DNA from: Selenomonadales bacterium
GTDB taxonomy: Bacteria > Bacillota > Negativicutes > Sporomusales > UBA7701
DNA length: 64,000 nt
Direction of reading: 5' to 3'
Assembly (NCBI GenBank): GCA_029975165.1
Contig: JARKPR010000036.1
Coordinates: 1-64,000, forward strand
Part shown: positions 26,518 to 35,132 of the stretch, one piece after another
How the letters are laid out: every line of letters begins with the position of its first letter
Numbering within the stretch: the stretch's first letter is position 1
Made by a program: the position numbers and the translations under genes
The notes under the pieces: generated by a model
Told to the model about the DNA's origin: nothing
What the model saw: only the letters and a program-made list of their open reading frames with translations
Database searches by the model: none

Positions 26518-26603
26518 CATCTGGGACTTTCTGAACGGCCTGTTGTGTAATACCTTTGACGGGTATGCAGATAGGTTGGCCCGGATGCAGGGGCTTTATA
26601 CGG

Positions 26604-27263
26604 CTAAGGCCTGACGTTTCTTACCAGCGCGAAGCCGGCGACGAAGCCGCCGATGTGGGCCCACCAGGCGACACCGGTGCCGGTGACGGCGAGGGAGACG
26701 GCGCCTTGCCAGAGCTGGAGGAGGAACCATAGGGGCAGGAAGAGGAGGGCGGGGATCTGGAGGATGGGGAAGAAGGGGAAGAGGGGGATGAGGGTGGCGA
26801 TGCGGGCCCGCGGGAAGAGCATGAGGTAGCCGCCGAGCACGCCGGAGATGGCGCCGCTGGCCCCGATGGTGGGCACGGCGGAGCCGGGGTCGGCGATGAT
26901 CTGGGCGGCGTTGGCGATGACGCCGCAGAGGAGGTAGTAGAAGACGAAGCGCAGTTTGCCGAGGCGGTCTTCGATGTTGTCGCCGAAGATCCACAGGTAC
27001 CACATGTTGCCGAGGAGGTGGACCCAGCCGCCGTGGAGGAAGAGGTTGGTGACCAGGGGCAGGTAGGCCGCGAGGTTGAGCGGGTCGCGGGCCAGCCCGG
27101 CGAGGAAGGCGGCCGGCACGAGGCCCCAGGTGCCGATGAAGCTGTCGAGGGCCGCGTCGCTGAGGATGAGTTCCTGGTAGAAGAAGTAGAAGTTGGCGAG
27201 GATGAGGAGGACGGTGGCGACCGGCCAGGTGCGGGAGGGGATGTTGTCGTGGAGAGGGAACAC
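26604..27263 (-). CDS. rhomboid-family intramembrane serine protease
   Basis: A 219-residue polytopic membrane protease. The catalytic serine is in TIGASGAISGVLGGY and the catalytic histidine in WWAHIGGFVAGF. The family's LFLHGGWVHLLGNMWYLWIFGDNIED loop precedes them. It cleaves transmembrane substrates within the membrane; the substrate is unknown. The GTG start at 27263 follows AGAGGAGG by eight bases. The gene is probably transcribed alone, possibly reading into the GerD-like gene downstream. Confidence 0.92.
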   Translation of the reverse strand: MFPLHDNIPSRTWPVATVLLILANFYFFYQELILSDAALDSFIGTWGLVPAAFLAGLARDPLNLAAYLPLVTNLFLHGGWVHLLGNMWYLWIFGDNIEDRLGKLRFVFYYLLCGVIANAAQIIADPGSAVPTIGASGAISGVLGGYLMLFPRARIATLIPLFPFFPILQIPALLFLPLWFLLQLWQGAVSLAVTGTGVAWWAHIGGFVAGFALVRNVRP

Positions 27264-27394
27264 GGGGCGGGCCTCCTCTCAAGGGATTATTTTATATTTT
27301 ACTGCCCGGCGCGCAGTTTTGCCAGTGGTGCTGATGGAGTTTTTCCGGAGGGGGGATAATATAGCGTGGAAAAACGCGGCGAGGAGTGGATGCC

Positions 27395-28420
27395 ATGCAA
27401 CGTTTCGTCCCGGCCCGCGCCTTTTTCGAGCCGGCCGCCCTCGATTATCCCCTTGGACGCCAACTGTACGACCGCCTGCGGGCGATGAAGGTGCCTGTGG
27501 AGCTGACCGGCTCGCATAACCGCGTGACCGGCCTGCCGGGCAAGACGGCGGGGGAAGCGTACCGCGAGGCCAAGCGGACGCTGGTGGTCGGGGTGAGGAA
27601 AAGCGCCGACTTCGCGCCCTGCAAGCCGTCGGCCCATTTCCAGCTGCCGCTGGCCACCAGCTGCCCGGGGATGTGCGAGTACTGCTACCTGGCGACCACG
27701 CTCGGACGGCGGCCGTACCTGCGGGTGTACGTTAATATCGACGAGGTGCTGGCCAAGGCCCGCTCGTATATCGAGGCGCGGGCGCCGGCGGTGACGGTGT
27801 TCGAGGGGGCGGCGACCTCCGATCCGTTGCCGACCGAGTATCTTACCAACCTGCTGCATAGGGCGATCGAGTTTTTCGGCCGCGAGCCGCTGGGGAGGTT
27901 CCGGTTCGTCACCAAGCACTGCGACGTGACACCGCTCTTGGACGCCGCCCACAACGGGCATACGCGCTTCCGTTTCAGCCTCAACGCCTCGTCGGTCATC
28001 AGCCGGTACGAGCATCATACCCCGGCCCTCGCCGACCGGGTGGCGGCGGCGGCGCGGGTGGCGGGCGCCGGCTATCCGCTGGGGTTCATCGTCGCCCCGA
28101 TCTTCGCGTTCCCCGCCTGGCGGGAGGAGTATGGCGACCTGTTCCGCAGCCTGGCGGCGGCGTTGCCGGCGGCGGCCGGGAACGGCCTGACGTTCGAGTT
28201 CATCACCCACCGCTTCACCAAGAGGGCCAAGGCCAACATTGCCGCCATTTTCCCGCAGACGGCGCTGCCGATGGACGAAGAGGAGCGCATGTTCAAGTTC
28301 GGCCAGTTCGGTTACGGCAAATATCTCTACAACCAGGAGACGCGGCGGGAGATGGAGGCGTTCATGGGCGAGCAGGTTGCCGCGTATTTCCCGGCGGCCA
28401 AGGTGGAGTATTTCGTGTGA
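27395..28420 (+). CDS. splB: spore photoproduct lyase (radical SAM)
   Basis: A 341-residue radical SAM enzyme that reverses the thymine dimer peculiar to UV-irradiated spores. The 4Fe-4S motif is CPGMCEYC (C-x3-C-x2-C) in TSCPGMCEYCYLATTLG. EGAATSDPLPTEYLT and RFSLNASSVISRYEHHTP are typical SPL segments. SPL in B. subtilis needs a separate conserved Cys near the C-terminus as H-donor; I do not see a clear equivalent, so the Negativicutes/Clostridia type may use another residue. The ATG at 27395 is eight bases after GAGGAG. It confirms the host is a spore-former. Confidence 0.88.
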   Translation: MQRFVPARAFFEPAALDYPLGRQLYDRLRAMKVPVELTGSHNRVTGLPGKTAGEAYREAKRTLVVGVRKSADFAPCKPSAHFQLPLATSCPGMCEYCYLATTLGRRPYLRVYVNIDEVLAKARSYIEARAPAVTVFEGAATSDPLPTEYLTNLLHRAIEFFGREPLGRFRFVTKHCDVTPLLDAAHNGHTRFRFSLNASSVISRYEHHTPALADRVAAAARVAGAGYPLGFIVAPIFAFPAWREEYGDLFRSLAAALPAAAGNGLTFEFITHRFTKRAKANIAAIFPQTALPMDEEERMFKFGQFGYGKYLYNQETRREMEAFMGEQVAAYFPAAKVEYFV

Positions 28421-28433
28421 TTTGCCGGACATG

Positions 28434-28465
28434 CTAAAAGCCCTTGCCGTGGCAAGGGCTTTTAG
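28434..28465. terminator. bidirectional terminator after spore photoproduct lyase
   Basis: A perfect 15-bp stem CTAAAAGCCCTTGCC with its complement and a two-base loop, between convergent genes. Confidence 0.9.
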
Positions 28466-28473
28466 CGGTGTCG

Positions 28474-28878
28474 CTACTGGTTGGCGGGCGGCTGCTGTTG
28501 CTGCTGGAAGCAGGGGGCGTTGCCGGGACCGAAGCCAGGGCCGAAGCCGTGGCGGGGGCCATGGTGGCCGAAGCCTTTGCCCATGCCGGGGATGAAGCCG
28601 TTCTGGAGGCGCTGGTTCATGCGTTCCTGCATCATGGTGTTACGCTGGTCGGCCTGCCATTGGGTGATGTAGCCGAAGTCCACGTATTTCTGGGTAATCT
28701 GCTTCTGGATTTCGGTCATCTGGTTGTAGAGGGGGGCGAGTTCCTGCTTCTGGGCGTCGGTGAGGGTCGGGATCTGGCGCTGGGGACCGGGCTGGCCGGG
28801 GGCGGCGCTGACGACGAGTGAGGCGGCGACGACCAGCACGAGGGCGGCGACGGTGATGACGGCGATGGTCTTTTTCAT
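28474..28878 (-). CDS. secreted DUF2680-type protein with His/Gly/Phe-rich tail
   Basis: A 134-residue exported protein with a signal peptide (residues 1-26, ending VVSAAPG). The central LTDAQKQELAPLYNQMTEIQKQITQKYVDFGYITQWQADQ matches the DUF2680 family, small cell-envelope proteins of unknown function with a Spy-like helical look. The C-terminus (GFGHHGPRHGFGPGFGPG, then poly-Gln) is rich in histidine and glycine and could bind metal. The second ATG (28878) is preferred because the first lies only two bases from the AAGGAGG site. Confidence 0.75.
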   Translation of the reverse strand: MKKTIAVITVAALVLVVAASLVVSAAPGQPGPQRQIPTLTDAQKQELAPLYNQMTEIQKQITQKYVDFGYITQWQADQRNTMMQERMNQRLQNGFIPGMGKGFGHHGPRHGFGPGFGPGNAPCFQQQQQPPANQ

Positions 28879-29067
28879 TTCCATTCCTCCTTCGGTTGTT
28901 TGCTTTTATTATAAAAAACCATTTTGGCAAAAATATGGCGCAGTTGTGACAAAAATGTGAAAACCTGCCGGCGGCGGCGAAGAGGGAATTTTACCCATGA
29001 CAGGCAGGGAACGGGGCCGGGAAAACGAAGTATTAGGGAGAAAATATTGTCGGAGCGGGGTGGCGGG

Positions 29068-29451
29068 ATGATTCTGGGTATCGGCACGGATATTATCGAG
29101 ATCGGCCGCGTCAGGGAGGCCCTGGAGCGGCCCGGGTTCGCCGAGCGCGTTTTCACCGCCGCCGAGCGCGAGTACTGCGCAGGGCGGGGCGCGCAGCGCT
29201 GGGCCTCATTCGCCGCCCGCTTCGCCGGCAAGGAGGCGGTGCTGAAGGCGTTCGGCACGGGCCTTTCGGCCGGCAGGTGGCAGGATGTGGAGATATTGCC
29301 GGACGCGGCCGGCCGGCCGGCGGTCGGGCTTAAGGGTTATTTCGCGACCCTGGCCGCCGAAAGGGGCGTGGCCGAGGTGCACGTTTCCCTCAGCCATGCC
29401 CGCGATTACGCGACGGCGCAGGCGATTTTGTGGGGAGGGGACGCACGGTGA
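29068..29451 (+). CDS. acpS: holo-[acyl-carrier-protein] synthase
   Basis: A 127-residue 4'-phosphopantetheinyl transferase that activates acyl carrier protein. Signatures: GIGTDIIEIGRV at the N-terminus, and RFAGKEAVLKAFGTG with the Mg-binding Glu. VHVSLSHARDYATAQ closes the fold. The ATG at 29068 gives the family length. A longer frame to 28924 lacks support. It overlaps nnr by four bases (GTGA), a common Firmicutes arrangement. Confidence 0.95.
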   Translation: MILGIGTDIIEIGRVREALERPGFAERVFTAAEREYCAGRGAQRWASFAARFAGKEAVLKAFGTGLSAGRWQDVEILPDAAGRPAVGLKGYFATLAAERGVAEVHVSLSHARDYATAQAILWGGDAR

Positions 29452-30995
29452 AGGTTGCGACGGCGGCGGAGATGCGCCGTATCGACGCGCGGGCGATCGG
29501 GGAGTACGGGCTTCCCGGCGTGGCGCTGATGGAGAACGCCGGCGGCGCGGTGGCCCGCAAGGTGATGGAGATCGTGGGCGAGCCGGCCGACAAGAAGGTG
29601 TGCATTTTCGCCGGCCGGGGCAACAACGGCGGCGACGGGTTCGTGGCCGCCCGCCATCTGGCCGGGAGAGGGGCCAGGGTCAAGGTTTTCTTGCTGGGGG
29701 CGGCGGCGGTCGGCGGCGACGCGGGCGTTAATCTCGCCATTTTGCTCAAGATGGGCGCCGAGGTGTTCGAGGTAGCCGGCGAGCGCGATTGCGACAAGGC
29801 CGCGGTGGCGGCCGCGGTGGCCGATTGCCTCGTGGACGCGCTGCTGGGCACGGGTTTCCGCGGCGAGGCGGACGGGGACCTGGCGGCGCTGATCAATATC
29901 ATCAACGCGGCCGGCAAGCCGGTCGTGGCCGTGGACATCCCCACAGGCATCGACGCCGACAGCGGCCAGGCGCGCGGCTTGGCGGTCAGCGCCACGCATA
30001 CGGTGACGTTCGGCTTGCCCAAGCCGGGGTTGCTTTTCCAGCCGGGGGCGGCCCACGCCGGCCTGGTCACGGTGGCCGATATCGGCCTGCCTGCCGCTCT
30101 GCTCGAGGATGCGGCCATCAGGCAGAACGCCGTGACCGCCGGCCTTGTCCGCCGCCTGCTGCCGCTGCGCGAGCCGTGGGCCCACAAGGGGGCAAACGGC
30201 CGGGTGGCGCTGGTGGCCGGGTCGACCGGCCTAACGGGCGCGGCGGCGCTGGCGGCGCTGGCGGCGGTGCGCGCCGGCGCCGGCCTGGTGACGCTGGGCG
30301 TGGCCGCCGGCCTGAGCGCGATTATGGCGGTCAAGCTGACCGAGGTGATGACCAGGCCGCTGCCGGAAGGGGCGAGCGGCGTGGTCGGCCTGGCGGCGGT
30401 GACCGATGTCGTGGCGTTGGCGGAGAGCGCCGATGTGCTGGCCGTCGGCCCCGGTCTCGGCCGGGCGGAGGATACCGGCGCGGCGGTGCGGGAGATCGTT
30501 AGGCATGTCCGCTGCCCGCTGGTGCTCGACGCCGACGGGCTGAACGCGCTGGCCGGCCACGGCGAAGTCCTGCAGCAGGCGGCCGTCCCCGCGGTGCTGA
30601 CGCCCCATCCCGGCGAGCTGGCCCGCCTGACCGGCAAGGCGCCGGCGGCGATCAACGCCGACCGGCTGGCGGCGGCCCGTGACGCGGCCGAAAGCCTGGG
30701 GGCGGTCGTCGTCCTCAAGGGCCCGGGAACGGTCGTCGCTTTCCCGGACGGGGAGGCGTTCATCAATTCGACCGGCAATGCCGCCCTGGCCACGGGCGGG
30801 ACGGGGGACGTGCTGACCGGCGTGATCGCCGCCCTCATCGCCCAGGGCCTCACCAGCCGGGAAGCGGCCGTGGCCGGCGTCTTTCTCCATGGCCTGGCGG
30901 GCGAGCTGGCGGCCAGGGGCGGCCTGATCGGCATGGCGGCCGGCGACCTGCTGCCGGCGCTGCCGGCGGCAATCGCTTCGCTGCGGGACGGCTGA
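29448..30995 (+). CDS. nnr: bifunctional NAD(P)H-hydrate epimerase/ADP-dependent NAD(P)H-hydrate dehydratase
   Basis: A 515-residue repair enzyme for hydrated NADH and NADPH. The N-terminal YjeF epimerase domain (about 1-210) has MENAG, GRGNNGGDGFVAARHL and VAVDIPTGIDADSG. The C-terminal ribokinase-like dehydratase domain (about 220-510) has HKGANGRVALVAGS, VGPGLG, LTPHPGELARLTG and TGGTGDVLTGVIAALIAQG. The GTG at 29448 lies seven bases after GGAGGGG and overlaps acpS. Composition is strongly GC-rich like other core genes here. Confidence 0.95.
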   Translation: MKVATAAEMRRIDARAIGEYGLPGVALMENAGGAVARKVMEIVGEPADKKVCIFAGRGNNGGDGFVAARHLAGRGARVKVFLLGAAAVGGDAGVNLAILLKMGAEVFEVAGERDCDKAAVAAAVADCLVDALLGTGFRGEADGDLAALINIINAAGKPVVAVDIPTGIDADSGQARGLAVSATHTVTFGLPKPGLLFQPGAAHAGLVTVADIGLPAALLEDAAIRQNAVTAGLVRRLLPLREPWAHKGANGRVALVAGSTGLTGAAALAALAAVRAGAGLVTLGVAAGLSAIMAVKLTEVMTRPLPEGASGVVGLAAVTDVVALAESADVLAVGPGLGRAEDTGAAVREIVRHVRCPLVLDADGLNALAGHGEVLQQAAVPAVLTPHPGELARLTGKAPAAINADRLAAARDAAESLGAVVVLKGPGTVVAFPDGEAFINSTGNAALATGGTGDVLTGVIAALIAQGLTSREAAVAGVFLHGLAGELAARGGLIGMAAGDLLPALPAAIASLRDG

Positions 30996-31118
30996 TCTGG
31001 CAATTATTGCGTTCGGCGGCATAATTTGCGTCTTGCTAATGCATACTTAACATGGTACAGTACAAGCGGGCAGCCAACGATTGGCAGGCCGGAAAGCGGC
31101 CGGAGTATATCAATTTCA

Positions 31119-31148
31119 TTGACATTGTTATAGCGATGCTCATATAAT
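31119..31148 (+). promoter_or_regulatory. SigA promoter of mazEF
   Basis: TTGACA (31119-31124), 18-base spacer, TATAAT (31143-31148), 52 bases before the antitoxin start. Confidence 0.7.
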
Positions 31149-31200
31149 GTTTATATACTGAGTAGTGTGTGCGTGCATAACCTGAGGCGGGGGTGATGGT

Positions 31201-31476
31201 GTGGCCGAATTGAAGCGTATCATGATAAGCATCCCGAACAGCTTGCTGCAGGAGGTCGACGGTTTCATCGCCATGGAGAAGCTGAGCCGCAGCCAGTTCG
31301 TGCGGGAAGCCATGCGCCTCTATATCGAGGAACGCAAGCGCAAGGCGGTAAGAGACTTGATGCGCAAGGGCTACCAGGAAATGGCCGTCATCAACCTGAC
31401 GTTGGCCGAGGAAGGCCTGTCCGCCGACGCGGAAGTGTACGAGATGATGCCCACCTTGCTAGTGGAGCGTGAATAG
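31201..31476 (+). CDS. mazE: ribbon-helix-helix antitoxin (EndoAI/MazE type)
   Basis: A 91-residue CopG-like antitoxin. The N-terminal [21 protein letters not shown] and [19 protein letters not shown] form a ribbon-helix-helix DNA-binding domain. The C-terminal half wraps the toxin. The start is GTG at 31201. The stop lies directly before the toxin start, so the pair are co-translated. As in other toxin-antitoxin systems the antitoxin probably represses its own promoter. Confidence 0.92.
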   Translation: MAELKRIMISIPNSLLQEVDGFIAMEKLSRSQFVREAMRLYIEERKRKAVRDLMRKGYQEMAVINLTLAEEGLSADAEVYEMMPTLLVERE

Positions 31477-31477
31477 G

Positions 31478-31828
31478 ATGATCGTAAAGCGCGGGGATAT
31501 TTACTACGCGAACCTGAGCCCGGTTGTCGGATCGGAGCAGGGGGGACACCGGCCCGTGCTGGTCATTCAGAACGATGTTGGCAATAAGTACAGTCCCACG
31601 GTAATCGTCGCCGCCATAACGTCGCAGATTTCCAAGGCCAAATTGCCAACCCACGTCGAGATCAGCGCCAAACAGTTCAACCTCGACAAGGATTCGGTCG
31701 TACTGCTTGAGCAGCTCAGGACAATCGATAAACGCCGCCTGAAGGAGAAGGTAACGCATTTGAGCGAAGAAGTCATGACGAAGGTGGACGAGGCCACCAG
31801 GATAAGCTTGGGGCTCATTCAGCTTTGA
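31478..31828 (+). CDS. mazF: endoribonuclease toxin MazF/EndoA
   Basis: A 116-residue protein, the exact length of B. subtilis EndoA/NdoA, with near-textbook sequence: [41 protein letters not shown] and [13 protein letters not shown]. It cleaves mRNA at a short U-rich motif (UACAU in B. subtilis; specificity here is inferred). The ATG at 31478 is better spaced from GGAG than the GTG at 31469. It is conserved in this position in many spore-forming Firmicutes next to alr or acpS-type genes. Confidence 0.95.
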   Translation: MIVKRGDIYYANLSPVVGSEQGGHRPVLVIQNDVGNKYSPTVIVAAITSQISKAKLPTHVEISAKQFNLDKDSVVLLEQLRTIDKRRLKEKVTHLSEEVMTKVDEATRISLGLIQL

Positions 31829-31835
31829 TTGGGCG

Positions 31836-31860
31836 ATAGGCGCACGTGTGCCTATTTTTT
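31836..31860 (+). terminator. terminator of mazEF
   Basis: Ten-bp stem ATAGGCGCAC/GTGTGCCTAT (one wobble) running into T6. Confidence 0.85.
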
Positions 31861-31929
31861 ATTTTACGCCGCCGGCGGTTTATGAGGACAACTTGTCGAA
31901 GTTAAGATCCGCAACAGAGGAGGCAGAAG

Positions 31930-32799
31930 ATGCAGTTCAGACGCAGATGGGCGGTCGCCTTCGCGGCGCTGGCGCTGGTGCTGGCCGTCGCGGCCGGGTG
32001 CGGCGCGCCGGCCGCCGACCGCGCCAAGGTGGACAACCTCGTGGTCAACGTTATCGACGTCGGCCAGGGGGACGCCATCCTTATCCGCACTCCCGGCCAG
32101 GTGACGCTGGTCGACAGCGGCGATACGCCGGCCCGGGACAAGCTGGTGGCCTACTTGAAGAAGCAGGGCGTGACGACGATCGATAATTTCATCGTCACCC
32201 ATCCCCATGCCGACCACATCGGCGGCGCCGCGGCCATCCTGGACAATTTCGCCGTCCGCAAGGTTTTCGACAGCGGCCAGACGGCGACCAGCGCCATTTA
32301 CCGCCAGTATTTGGCGGCGGTGAAGAAGAAGGATATTCCCTTCGCCCTGCTGGCCGCCGGCCAGGAGATCGATATCGGCGGCGGCGCGCTCAAGGTGTTG
32401 AATCCGCCGGCGACGCCCTTCACCGGCGAGGCGGCCGTGAACAACAATTCGATCGTCGCCAGGCTGACTTACGGCAACTTCGCGATGCTGCTGGCCGCCG
32501 ACGCCGAGCAGGACGCGGAGGCGGCGATGGTGAAGAGGTACGGCGCCGGGCTGAAGAGCCAGGTGCTGAAGAGCGGCCACCACGGCAGCCGCACTTCTTC
32601 GTCGGCGGCGTTCCTCAAGGCGGTGGACCCGGAGGCGGCGGTCATCTCCCTGGGGAAGGACAACGAGTACCATCATCCTCACCCGTCGCTGCTTAAGCGC
32701 TACGCGGACAGGAAGCTCAAGGTCTACCGCACCGACACGGACGGTACGGTGACGGTGAGCAGCGACGGCAAGACGTATAAAATCGCCAAGGAGAGATGA
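31930..32799 (+). CDS. exported ComEC-like metallo-beta-lactamase-fold hydrolase (lipoprotein)
   Basis: A 289-residue protein whose N-terminus has a lipobox (LAVAAGC, Cys at about 24), so it should be anchored outside the cytoplasmic membrane. The mature part is the MBL domain found at the C-terminus of ComEC: VIDVGQGDAILI, LVDSGD, the metal motif THPHADHIGG, LLAADAE and SGHHGSRTSSS. ComEC's nuclease-like domain is thought to degrade one strand of incoming DNA. This free-standing form lacks the channel part. It is followed two bases later by DUF3006, the usual partner. Confidence 0.88.
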   Translation: MQFRRRWAVAFAALALVLAVAAGCGAPAADRAKVDNLVVNVIDVGQGDAILIRTPGQVTLVDSGDTPARDKLVAYLKKQGVTTIDNFIVTHPHADHIGGAAAILDNFAVRKVFDSGQTATSAIYRQYLAAVKKKDIPFALLAAGQEIDIGGGALKVLNPPATPFTGEAAVNNNSIVARLTYGNFAMLLAADAEQDAEAAMVKRYGAGLKSQVLKSGHHGSRTSSSAAFLKAVDPEAAVISLGKDNEYHHPHPSLLKRYADRKLKVYRTDTDGTVTVSSDGKTYKIAKER

Positions 32800-32800
32800 T

Positions 32801-33031
32801 ATGCGGGTGAAGGCGGTTTTGGACAGGTTCGAGGCGGACAAGGCCGTTTTGCTTGTCGGCGAGGACGAGAGCAGCGTGGCCTGGCCGCGGCGGCTGCTGC
32901 CGGACGGGGCCAAGGAGGGCGACGTGCTGTGGCTGGCGCTGAGCGTGGACGAGGCGGCGACGCGCGCGGCGCGGGCCGAGGCGGAGGGGCTGCTGCGGGA
33001 GCTGCTGGACCGTAGTAAGGGCGGCCGATAA
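32801..33031 (+). CDS. DUF3006 family protein
   Basis: A 76-residue acidic protein. VKAVLDRFEADKAVLLVGEDE and LLPDGAKEGDVLWL match DUF3006, small beta-rich proteins of unknown function commonly encoded right after ComEC-like hydrolases. The ATG follows AAGGAGAG and lies one base after the hydrolase stop, so the two are coupled. The C-terminal 30 residues are Ala/Arg/Glu-rich and probably helical. Confidence 0.8.
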   Translation: MRVKAVLDRFEADKAVLLVGEDESSVAWPRRLLPDGAKEGDVLWLALSVDEAATRAARAEAEGLLRELLDRSKGGR

Positions 33032-33197
33032 GTGGGCGACCGCTCGCTGAGGGTAGGACGGGGAGCCGCTTTACTCTTTCGCAACTTTCGCGGTTGCGGA
33101 GCGATTGTGAACGTAACATAAAAAATCTACTGAAAACCCTGCAGGATTTTGGAGATAAAAGGCGAATTATAACATAACACGTCGCAAAGGAGGTGTT

Positions 33198-34346
33198 GTG
33201 TTGCGCCGCGTTCTCTGTTTCGCGTTCCTGATCGCTTTGTTGGCCGTTTCCCAGGTGGGTTACGCGGCTAAAGCCGCGACGTCTCTGCAAACGAACGAGC
33301 AGGCCGGCAAACGCCTGCTGGCCGTGATAAAGACGGCGGGGGCCTCTACCGCGCCCGGCCGCGAGCAATTGACGCAGATCCGCTGGGCCAACCATATCGA
33401 CGCCGTTACCGGTGCCGGGCGGTTGCGCATCGTTATCGACGCTACCGGGCCGGTGCAGGCTGCCGGCTCGCTGGAGGCCGCCACGACGCCTCGCTTGGTG
33501 GTGAACGTCAAGGGGGCGGTTCCCGGCCAGACCGATTGCGACCTCACGCTTGACGGCCGGATCGCCGACAGCGTGACCATGAAGGCTGACGACGGCAAGA
33601 ATACCGTCATTGTCGTGGATATGCCGCTGCTGGCCGACGAGGACGGGTACAAGGTGTTCACCCTGCCCCAGGACCCGGCCAACAAGAAGCCGTTCCGGGT
33701 TGTCATCGATATCAACCAGCCCTTTCCGCCGATAAAGTTCAATTTCACCCCCGGACTGAAAGGCAAGACCATCGTCATCGATCCCGGCCACGGCGGCAGC
33801 GATCCCGGGGCGATCGGCCTTTCCGGCCTGCAGGAGAAGGCCGTCAATCTCGCCGTCTCCCTCCGGGTGAAAGCGCTCTTGGATAAGGCCGGCGCCAAGG
33901 TGCTGATGACCCGCCAGGACGACCGCGACGTCTTCGGCCCCAACGCTTCGGCCGTCGATGAGCTGAAGGCGCGGGCTTCGGTCGCCAACTTCAAAAAGGC
34001 CGATATATTCGTAAGCATCCATGCCAACGCCGCCACGAACCGCGACGCCGACGGCACGACTACATACTATTTCCAGAAGACCCGCTACGATTCGCTGCTG
34101 GCGAGAAACCTGCAGGCCGGCATGGTTCAGGCGGTCGGGCTGAAGGACAAGGGGTTCCTGACGGCGAACTTCTACGTGATCAAGCGGACGATAATGCCGG
34201 CGGCGCTCGTTGAGCTCGCTTTCCTGTCCAATCCGGCCGAGGAGAAGCTGCTGGCTAATCCCCAGATTCAGCAGAAGATGGCCGAGGGAATCGTGCAGGG
34301 TATGGAGCGGTTTTTCGCCCAGGCTGCCAAGGGGGGTGAGCAGTGA
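33198..34346 (+). CDS. N-acetylmuramoyl-L-alanine amidase with AMIN domain
   Basis: A 382-residue exported cell-wall hydrolase. Signal peptide about 1-22, AMIN-type envelope-targeting domain about 50-170, then Amidase_3 domain with IVIDPGHGGSDPGAIG (zinc His), LQEKAVNL (zinc Glu), SIHANA (zinc His) and ALVELAFLSNP (catalytic Glu). It cuts the bond between N-acetylmuramic acid and the stem peptide. The start may be GTG at 33198 or TTG at 33201 after AAAGGAGG. Its stop overlaps the GerMN gene by one base, so a role in spore or septal peptidoglycan is plausible. Confidence 0.92.
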   Translation: MLRRVLCFAFLIALLAVSQVGYAAKAATSLQTNEQAGKRLLAVIKTAGASTAPGREQLTQIRWANHIDAVTGAGRLRIVIDATGPVQAAGSLEAATTPRLVVNVKGAVPGQTDCDLTLDGRIADSVTMKADDGKNTVIVVDMPLLADEDGYKVFTLPQDPANKKPFRVVIDINQPFPPIKFNFTPGLKGKTIVIDPGHGGSDPGAIGLSGLQEKAVNLAVSLRVKALLDKAGAKVLMTRQDDRDVFGPNASAVDELKARASVANFKKADIFVSIHANAATNRDADGTTTYYFQKTRYDSLLARNLQAGMVQAVGLKDKGFLTANFYVIKRTIMPAALVELAFLSNPAEEKLLANPQIQQKMAEGIVQGMERFFAQAAKGGEQ

Positions 34347-34909
34347 TGCCCAGACGCGGTAAAATTTTCGCTTTGTTGCTGGCAGTATTGATTGTCATTT
34401 TTGCGGCAGGCTGTGAACCCGAGCAGGCCGTTACCGGCCAGCCGCCGCAGGTGTCGCCGGCGGAAAAGCAGCCTTCGCCGCCGGCCGCTGAGAAGACGAT
34501 GCAGGTCACCGTTTATTTCGCCACGAAGGATGCCATGTATCTCGTGCCGGAGACCCGCACCGTGCCGAAGAGCGATAAGCCCATCGAGGCCGCGGTGGCG
34601 GAGCTGCTGGGCGAGCCGAAAAACGCCGCGCTCGTGCGGGCGCTGCCGGCGGGGACCAAGCTCAAGGGGATAACGGTGAAGGACCATATCGCTTACGTGG
34701 ACTTCAACGATAAGCTGGTCAAGGGCCATGGCGGCTCGGCCGGCGAGATTCTGGCCGTGGGCGCCATTGTCAATACCGTGACCGAGTTCGCCGATATTTA
34801 CAAGGTCCAGATCATGGTGGAAGGCAAGAAGGTCGCCACGCTTTACGGCCACCTCGATACGAGCGAGCCGCTCAGCCGGTCGGAGAAGATCGTCAAAAAG
34901 ACCTTGTGA
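34346..34909 (+). CDS. GerMN-domain lipoprotein
   Basis: A 187-residue lipoprotein (lipobox IFAAGC, Cys at about 23) with a Pro-rich linker and one GerMN domain (about 50-170): VTVYFATKDAMYLVPETRTV and IVNTVTEFADIYKVQIMVEGKK. GerM in B. subtilis has two such domains and is needed for spore formation and germination. Single-domain versions occur next to amidases in Clostridia and Negativicutes. The ATG overlaps the amidase stop (TGATG) and is preceded by GGGGGTGAG. Confidence 0.88.
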   Translation: MPRRGKIFALLLAVLIVIFAAGCEPEQAVTGQPPQVSPAEKQPSPPAAEKTMQVTVYFATKDAMYLVPETRTVPKSDKPIEAAVAELLGEPKNAALVRALPAGTKLKGITVKDHIAYVDFNDKLVKGHGGSAGEILAVGAIVNTVTEFADIYKVQIMVEGKKVATLYGHLDTSEPLSRSEKIVKKTL

Positions 34910-34956
34910 GCGGGCGGATAATCTGATAGAATGGGACTGCAACTGAAAACAGCACA

Positions 34957-35036
34957 CCACTAGGGGAGCATAATGCTGAGAGGCGCAAGCCGACCCTTGG
35001 AACCTGATTCTGGTTAATACCAGCGTAGGGAAGTGG
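34957..35036 (+). ncRNA. TPP riboswitch (THI box) of thiC
   Basis: The thiamine pyrophosphate aptamer is complete: closing stem CCACT/AGTGG, the conserved AGGGGAGC, GCTGAGAGG, ACCCTTGGAACCTGA and the pyrophosphate-arm TTAATACCAGCGTAGGGAAG. High TPP should favour the terminator at 35055 and shut off thiC. Confidence 0.97.
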
Positions 35037-35054
35037 TTTTTCCAGGCAAACTGG

Positions 35055-35091
35055 CAGCCATCAACCTTTCGGTGGTGGCTGTTATTTTTTT
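35055..35091 (+). terminator. expression-platform terminator of the TPP riboswitch
   Basis: CAGCCA...TGGCTG with an inner ACC/GGT pair and a TTATTTTTTT tail, between the aptamer and the thiC start. Confidence 0.8.
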
Positions 35092-35132
35092 GCCCGCTTT
35101 TCGGCGGCATCATATTTTGAGGAGGCTTTATT

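Noticed and set aside
26400-26614. Plus-strand frame through the leader of the GerD-like gene
   Set aside because: No Shine-Dalgarno, unusual composition and overlap with the hairpin repeats. Looks like a shadow frame.
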